Below, one piece after another: positions 60,277 to 64,000 of a stretch of 64,000 bases of DNA (its first letter is position 1; the number at the start of each line of letters is the position of its first letter). The DNA comes from Faucicola osloensis_B (GTDB lineage: Bacteria > Pseudomonadota > Gammaproteobacteria > Pseudomonadales > Moraxellaceae). The notes beneath the pieces were generated by a model. The model saw nothing but the letters and a program-made list of their open reading frames with translations, had not been told where the DNA came from and made no database searches. Position numbers and translations under genes: made by a program. Location: NCBI GenBank assembly GCA_964211495.1, contig CAXORL010000005.1, forward strand, positions 1-64,000, given 5' to 3'.

Positions 60277-61722
60277 CTAACACTGACTGTAATTGACCGT
60301 CACATCTAGCGTCGGAATCAGATTTGACTGGGCGGCAACATCCTCGTCTAGGACATTGATAGCAAGCCCGCCCATTGCGGTTTCTTTATATTTTGACATC
60401 ATATCTCTGCCTGTCTCTTTCATGGTTTTGATGGCTTTATCAAGCGATACCACATGTTGTCCATTGCCTTTAAGTGCAAGCCTTGAGGCATTAATCGCTT
60501 TTACTGCCGCCATGGCATTGCGTTCAATACAAGGTACTTGCACCAACCCCGCAATCGGGTCACACGTCATGCCAAGGTGATGCTCAATGCCAATTTCGGC
60601 AGCGTTGGCACATTGGGCAGGACTACCACCAAGCACATAGGTTAGCCCTGCCGCCGCCATCGCACACGCCGATCCGACTTCCCCTTGACAGCCCACTTCT
60701 GCGCCTGAGATACTGGCGTTTTCTTTGATAATGATACCAATCGCCGCAGCGGTTAACAGAAAATCATGCAAACCTTGCAGCGTATAACTTGGACAAAAAT
60801 CTCGATAATAATGCATAACCGCAGGTATCACGCCTGCCGCACCATTGGTGGGGGCAGTTACCACACGTCCGCCACTGGCGTTCTCTTCATTCACTGCCAA
60901 CGCATACAGATTGACCCAATCCATCACAGCAAGGGCATCATTAAACGCTTTTCGGCTATCGGCAGCGGATAACTGCTGATAAATCGCCTTGGCGCGGCGC
61001 TGTACTTGTAAGCCCCCTGGTAAAATGCCATCGTGGCGACAACCATCATTGACACAATCTTGCATGACTTGCCAAATGTCATTAAGTCCACCGAGCAGCT
61101 CATCTTCACTCAAGTTAGCCAGTTCATTGGCTTGGACGACCTGAGCGATTGACAGTTGATTATGTTGGCAAATTTGTAATAATTCTTTGGCGTTGTTAAA
61201 CGGATAAGGTACTGGTTTTTTGACGCTTTCAATTACCGGCTCTTTTGCTTGGGCTTCTTGCTCGGTCTGCACAAAACCACCGCCGATTGAATAATACGTA
61301 TTTTGGTAAACAATTTCATTGCCTGTAAAAGCAGTAATAGTCAGGGCATTGGGATGATGGGGCAGCGATACCCTACCATTTAGGATTAAATCCTTGTCAG
61401 CAACAAAGTTAATCTTATGCTGCTGATTTAGAGACAGCGTGCTTCGCGCTTGGATATCGGCAATTTTTTGTGAAATAGCGGTGACATCCGTCGTCTGTGG
61501 TTGCTCTCCCATCAAACCTAGCATCACCGCTATATCACTACCATGCCCTTTACCGGTCGCGCCGAGCGAACCAAACAGCTCGACTTGCACCCTGTCCACC
61601 TGCGGCAGTAGCTGCTGCTGTGATAATGCGCTAACGAACAGATTCGCCGCTTTCATCGGTCCGACGGTATGCGAACTTGAAGGTCCAATCCCAATCTTAA
61701 ATAAATCAAAAATACTGATCAC
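60277..61722 (-). CDS. sdaA: L-serine ammonia-lyase, one-chain type
   Basis: Iron-sulfur serine deaminase of 481 residues giving pyruvate and ammonia. MISIFDLFKIGIGPSSSHTVGP is the conserved start (22 residues, given here only by its SSSHTVGP core). The GTG start has AGGA 8 nt upstream. The C-terminal part has GCQGEVGSACAMAAAG and MTCDPIAGLVQVPC with the Cys ligands for the 4Fe-4S cluster. NAPTNGAAGVIP lies near the active site. The one-chain arrangement is usual in proteobacteria. Serine synthesis (serA) and breakdown are thus both in this window, 37 kb apart. Confidence 0.95.
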   Translation of the reverse strand: MISIFDLFKIGIGPSSSHTVGPMKAANLFVSALSQQQLLPQVDRVQVELFGSLGATGKGHGSDIAVMLGLMGEQPQTTDVTAISQKIADIQARSTLSLNQQHKINFVADKDLILNGRVSLPHHPNALTITAFTGNEIVYQNTYYSIGGGFVQTEQEAQAKEPVIESVKKPVPYPFNNAKELLQICQHNQLSIAQVVQANELANLSEDELLGGLNDIWQVMQDCVNDGCRHDGILPGGLQVQRRAKAIYQQLSAADSRKAFNDALAVMDWVNLYALAVNEENASGGRVVTAPTNGAAGVIPAVMHYYRDFCPSYTLQGLHDFLLTAAAIGIIIKENASISGAEVGCQGEVGSACAMAAAGLTYVLGGSPAQCANAAEIGIEHHLGMTCDPIAGLVQVPCIERNAMAAVKAINASRLALKGNGQHVVSLDKAIKTMKETGRDMMSKYKETAMGGLAINVLDEDVAAQSNLIPTLDVTVNYSQC

Positions 61723-61934
61723 TGATAAATCCTATATGCCAATCAGTTGAAAAATTCAATTATGTTGTATTCATTGTGCTAGATAATCACGAATTGCCCA
61801 TCTATGTCAATGTGCTATCGAAAAGTTTATCAAATGATAGATGAGGGATGATAGATACTTGCTACACGCATCGAAACTTTGGCAACTACCCACCTGTGTA
61901 ACCGCATGAGGAAGAAAATAACCGTTGATAAGAC

Positions 61935-63122
61935 TCAATCTGCTAACGATTCACTTTCTTTACTCGCTAATAAAAGTAGCAGCAATAAACAAACCAAGAA
62001 AATCATCATGAGTGCCATGAGATACACGTTGACATATGCCAGTGGCACGCCCATTTGGTTGAGCATCACAGAGGCATTCATCCCCGAGGTGCTAGGCAAC
62101 ACCCAGCGCAAATACTGCAGTGGCTCAGGTAGCATTTGATACGGCCATGAAATCCCTGAGACAAACAGCATCGGCATTGAACTTGCGACCAAGATTTGCA
62201 TCGCCCGTTCTCGCGCCCCAAACCACACCCCAAGTAGACAGCCCAGTGCCGTTACCGCAGGGAAAAACAGGGCAAGCAGTATCAGTGAGCCCGTCAGATT
62301 TTGGTTACGGATATAATCATTGTTGGAAAATACCCAGCCATAATAAAAACAGCCGAGCACAAAACCAAAACACGCTAACCCGAAAATTCGCGCAAGCCAT
62401 GTTTTCATCGAAGCGCGGTGCATGTCTTGCTCTGCCCAAGTACCCACTAGCATTGCCGTGCCCATCAAAAACATCTGCTGCAGAATCAATATCGCAACCG
62501 CAGGGACAATGTAGCTGCCATAGCCTTCGGTACGGTTGTATAAGGGATTAATCGTCAGCGCAACCGGGGAAATATTGTTTTTGGCAACCGTGATATCTTG
62601 CCCGATGGCGACATTTTTTTGTACTTTCGCCCCTGCGGACACGGTGCCGATGACTTCTAAAAACCCCGTTTGTACTTGTTTATTGAGCAAAAAATAGTTA
62701 CCGTTGGCAAGGATACTCACCTTGGCAGGTTGTCCTGTGGTCACTTTTTGATACAGCCCTGAGGGTATCACCATGTAGCCTGCAATTTTGCCTTGCCACA
62801 TCAGCTGCTTGGCACTGTTTTCATCGTTTACAATGGTGCTTTGGATGCGCGGATTGGCTTGGGCGTAGCTGATAATAGTCTGCGATAAACTTGAATGGTC
62901 ATAATCCACCACTGCCACAGGAACATGACGCACCACTTCTTTTGAATACGGCCACGGGTAAAAAAAGCCATAAATAATCGGGGCTATCAGTAGCATACTG
63001 AGCACCCCTTTGTCTTGAAACACGCTGCGCCATACATGCAAAACTTGCAGCAAAAAACCGCGCTCCCAAATGTTGGCAGTTTTGCTTACGTCGACTTTGC
63101 CGGGCGTTGTCTGGGTGGGCAT
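61935..63122 (-). CDS. ABC-2 type permease (YhhJ-like), second of a tandem pair
   Basis: Inner-membrane permease of 395 residues from ATG 63122, which overlaps the upstream stop (TGATG) and has GGGGG 9 nt before it; an ATG at 63137 is also open. TM1 lies near residue 40 (LLIAPIIYGFFYPW). A large periplasmic domain (about 60-215) includes VAVVDYDHSSLSQ. Five helices follow (about 225-390), with SGISWPYQMLP before the last ones. Such pairs work with a HlyD-type periplasmic adaptor and one ABC ATPase in efflux of drugs or other compounds. Those partners would be upstream, outside the window. Confidence 0.87.
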   Translation of the reverse strand: MPTQTTPGKVDVSKTANIWERGFLLQVLHVWRSVFQDKGVLSMLLIAPIIYGFFYPWPYSKEVVRHVPVAVVDYDHSSLSQTIISYAQANPRIQSTIVNDENSAKQLMWQGKIAGYMVIPSGLYQKVTTGQPAKVSILANGNYFLLNKQVQTGFLEVIGTVSAGAKVQKNVAIGQDITVAKNNISPVALTINPLYNRTEGYGSYIVPAVAILILQQMFLMGTAMLVGTWAEQDMHRASMKTWLARIFGLACFGFVLGCFYYGWVFSNNDYIRNQNLTGSLILLALFFPAVTALGCLLGVWFGARERAMQILVASSMPMLFVSGISWPYQMLPEPLQYLRWVLPSTSGMNASVMLNQMGVPLAYVNVYLMALMMIFLVCLLLLLLLASKESESLAD

Positions 63123-64000
63123 CAGCGTTGCCCCCATTTTTCAGGCTTCAGCAAGGCCTTTTTGGTCAACAATGCGGCTAACAACAAGGTAATCATGACG
63201 GCAATAAAAAATCCGATAAAGCTGCTATAGGCAAACGATGGCGGCGCACCCATTTGTAACTGGGTGGTTTGCAAGTTGAGATAATGGGTTAATGGCAGGG
63301 CATTTGCCCAACGCTGCGCGGCAGGACTCATCGCCAAAAATGGAAACGTCACCCCTGAAAAAGCAAATGACGGCGCTGAGATAAATCCGGTAAATGACAA
63401 GCCTTGACGATACGAAAACGTGCCTACCGTGACAATCACCCCAAGCCAAAACGACACCATCATAAACATTAAAAATATCAGATAAGTAATCGCTACAGAT
63501 GCCAAACGTATGGGGAAAATTTGCATCACCAAGGTCAATGCCACCGCCGCCCAAAGCGTATAGGCAAACATCGCCCAAATTAATTTGCCATTGAGCCCTG
63601 CGATAATCAGCGACAGTTTGGGTTTTTCGTGCCCCAATGTCACAGGATGGCTATGGTTAAAGGGGCGGTTACTGGCAAATTTGGGGGATGTTAGCGACTG
63701 ATACCACTCACCTAGCGTCTTGTCGACCAGCTCTCGCCCCACGGTTGACGCGCCAATCACCATCGACAAAATATGTAGTAAGGCTGGTACCACCGTGACT
63801 GCCAAAAATTGCTGATAATTATTGGCAGTATTAAACAGTGCCACACTTTGCGATTGTATTGGTGCATAACTGGTTTTGGTCAGGGTGACATCTTCGCCAA
63901 TGGCGACTCGCCGCTGCATCTCTGCCCCTGCCGAAAAGGTAGTGACTGCTGTCTGTACTGCTTTTTGTATCATGCCTGAATGCGTGCCATACTGAGCATT
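63122..64000 (-). CDS. ABC-2 type permease, first of a tandem pair, N-terminus beyond window
   Basis: The frame is open from the stop at 63122 to the window edge (293 codons). The visible part starts inside the periplasmic domain: TFSAGAEMQRRVAIGEDVT aligns with TVSAGAKVQKNVAIGQDIT of the next gene, so the two are paralogues. Helices follow, and SGVTFPFLAMSPAAQRWANA mirrors SGISWPYQMLPEPLQYLRW. An internal ATG at 63973 is not the true start. Probably both halves form one transporter. Confidence 0.85.
   Translation of the reverse strand, partial: NAQYGTHSGMIQKAVQTAVTTFSAGAEMQRRVAIGEDVTLTKTSYAPIQSQSVALFNTANNYQQFLAVTVVPALLHILSMVIGASTVGRELVDKTLGEWYQSLTSPKFASNRPFNHSHPVTLGHEKPKLSLIIAGLNGKLIWAMFAYTLWAAVALTLVMQIFPIRLASVAITYLIFLMFMMVSFWLGVIVTVGTFSYRQGLSFTGFISAPSFAFSGVTFPFLAMSPAAQRWANALPLTHYLNLQTTQLQMGAPPSFAYSSFIGFFIAVMITLLLAALLTKKALLKPEKWGQR

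Noticed and set aside
1..64000. tRNA, rRNA, CRISPR, IS elements or prophage
   Set aside because: No cloverleaf-like segment with T-loop consensus, no regularly spaced repeats, and no transposase, integrase or phage structural gene was recognised by eye; a tRNAscan or similar search could still find something missed.

Overview
The window looks like a chromosomal segment of a gammaproteobacterium of the family Moraxellaceae (Moraxella/Psychrobacter/Acinetobacter relatives). This is inferred from the gene set: a dat/ddc pair for 1,3-diaminopropane synthesis, a one-chain SerA with ACT domain, thrS followed by infC with an AUU start, a yjcH-like/actP pair and large-type PurL. Intergenic DNA is AT-rich. 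Many gene ends carry clear intrinsic terminators, several of them bidirectional between convergent genes. I saw no rRNA, tRNA, CRISPR array, IS element or prophage. The first gene (menA) and the last (an ABC-2 permease) run off the window.

Layout. 1-7 kb: menA and tex (minus), an ompR-type regulator with no kinase beside it, a CobW-type GTPase and an NRDE protein. 7-14 kb: a family 2 glycosyltransferase, a crotonase-family enzyme, a GbsR/MarR regulator with a palindromic operator candidate, a small membrane protein, a TIGR01777 epimerase, a DCC thiol protein, and the DUF485/actP acetate uptake pair. 14-20 kb: a cytosolic 5'-nucleotidase, thrS-infC, a small GNAT protein and ettA. 20.5-22.7 kb: a two-gene Septu-type anti-phage cassette (PtuA ATPase and PtuB HNH nuclease) wedged between core genes and flanked by terminators. 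22.7-30 kb: serA divergent from a D-2-hydroxyglutarate-dehydrogenase-like flavoprotein, a LOG-family protein and a HerA-like ATPase. 30-38 kb: lemA, a YgcG-type TPM protein, a second TPM protein, two tandem YceI paralogues and purL. 38-40 kb: a GSP26-type flavin-binding protein and pgsA.

40-45 kb holds the most unusual protein system. A solute-binding lipoprotein is followed by a membrane-anchored CheA-like kinase with an internal Hpt and no visible CheW-like domain, then a stand-alone CheY-like receiver and two paralogous CheX-type phosphatases. No MCP, cheW, cheR, cheB or flagellar gene is near, so this looks like a phosphorelay with a dedicated ligand sensor and off-switches, not classical chemotaxis.

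45-56 kb is a minus-strand molybdenum block: a three-subunit aldehyde oxidoreductase of PaoABC type, an XdhC-family maturation factor, a MocA-like transferase, MoeA, MoaA, MoaC, MoaD, MoaE and a TauE-family permease. Enzyme, cofactor synthesis and cofactor loading are thus collected in one run. 56-60 kb: dat and ddc, separated by a solitary RelA/SpoT-domain protein behind its own terminator. 60-64 kb: sdaA and two tandem ABC-2 permeases.

Two intergenic elements of about 200 bp (40318-40525 and 56086-56288) are clearly related to each other. Each ends in a hairpin followed by T residues, and they may encode sibling small RNAs.
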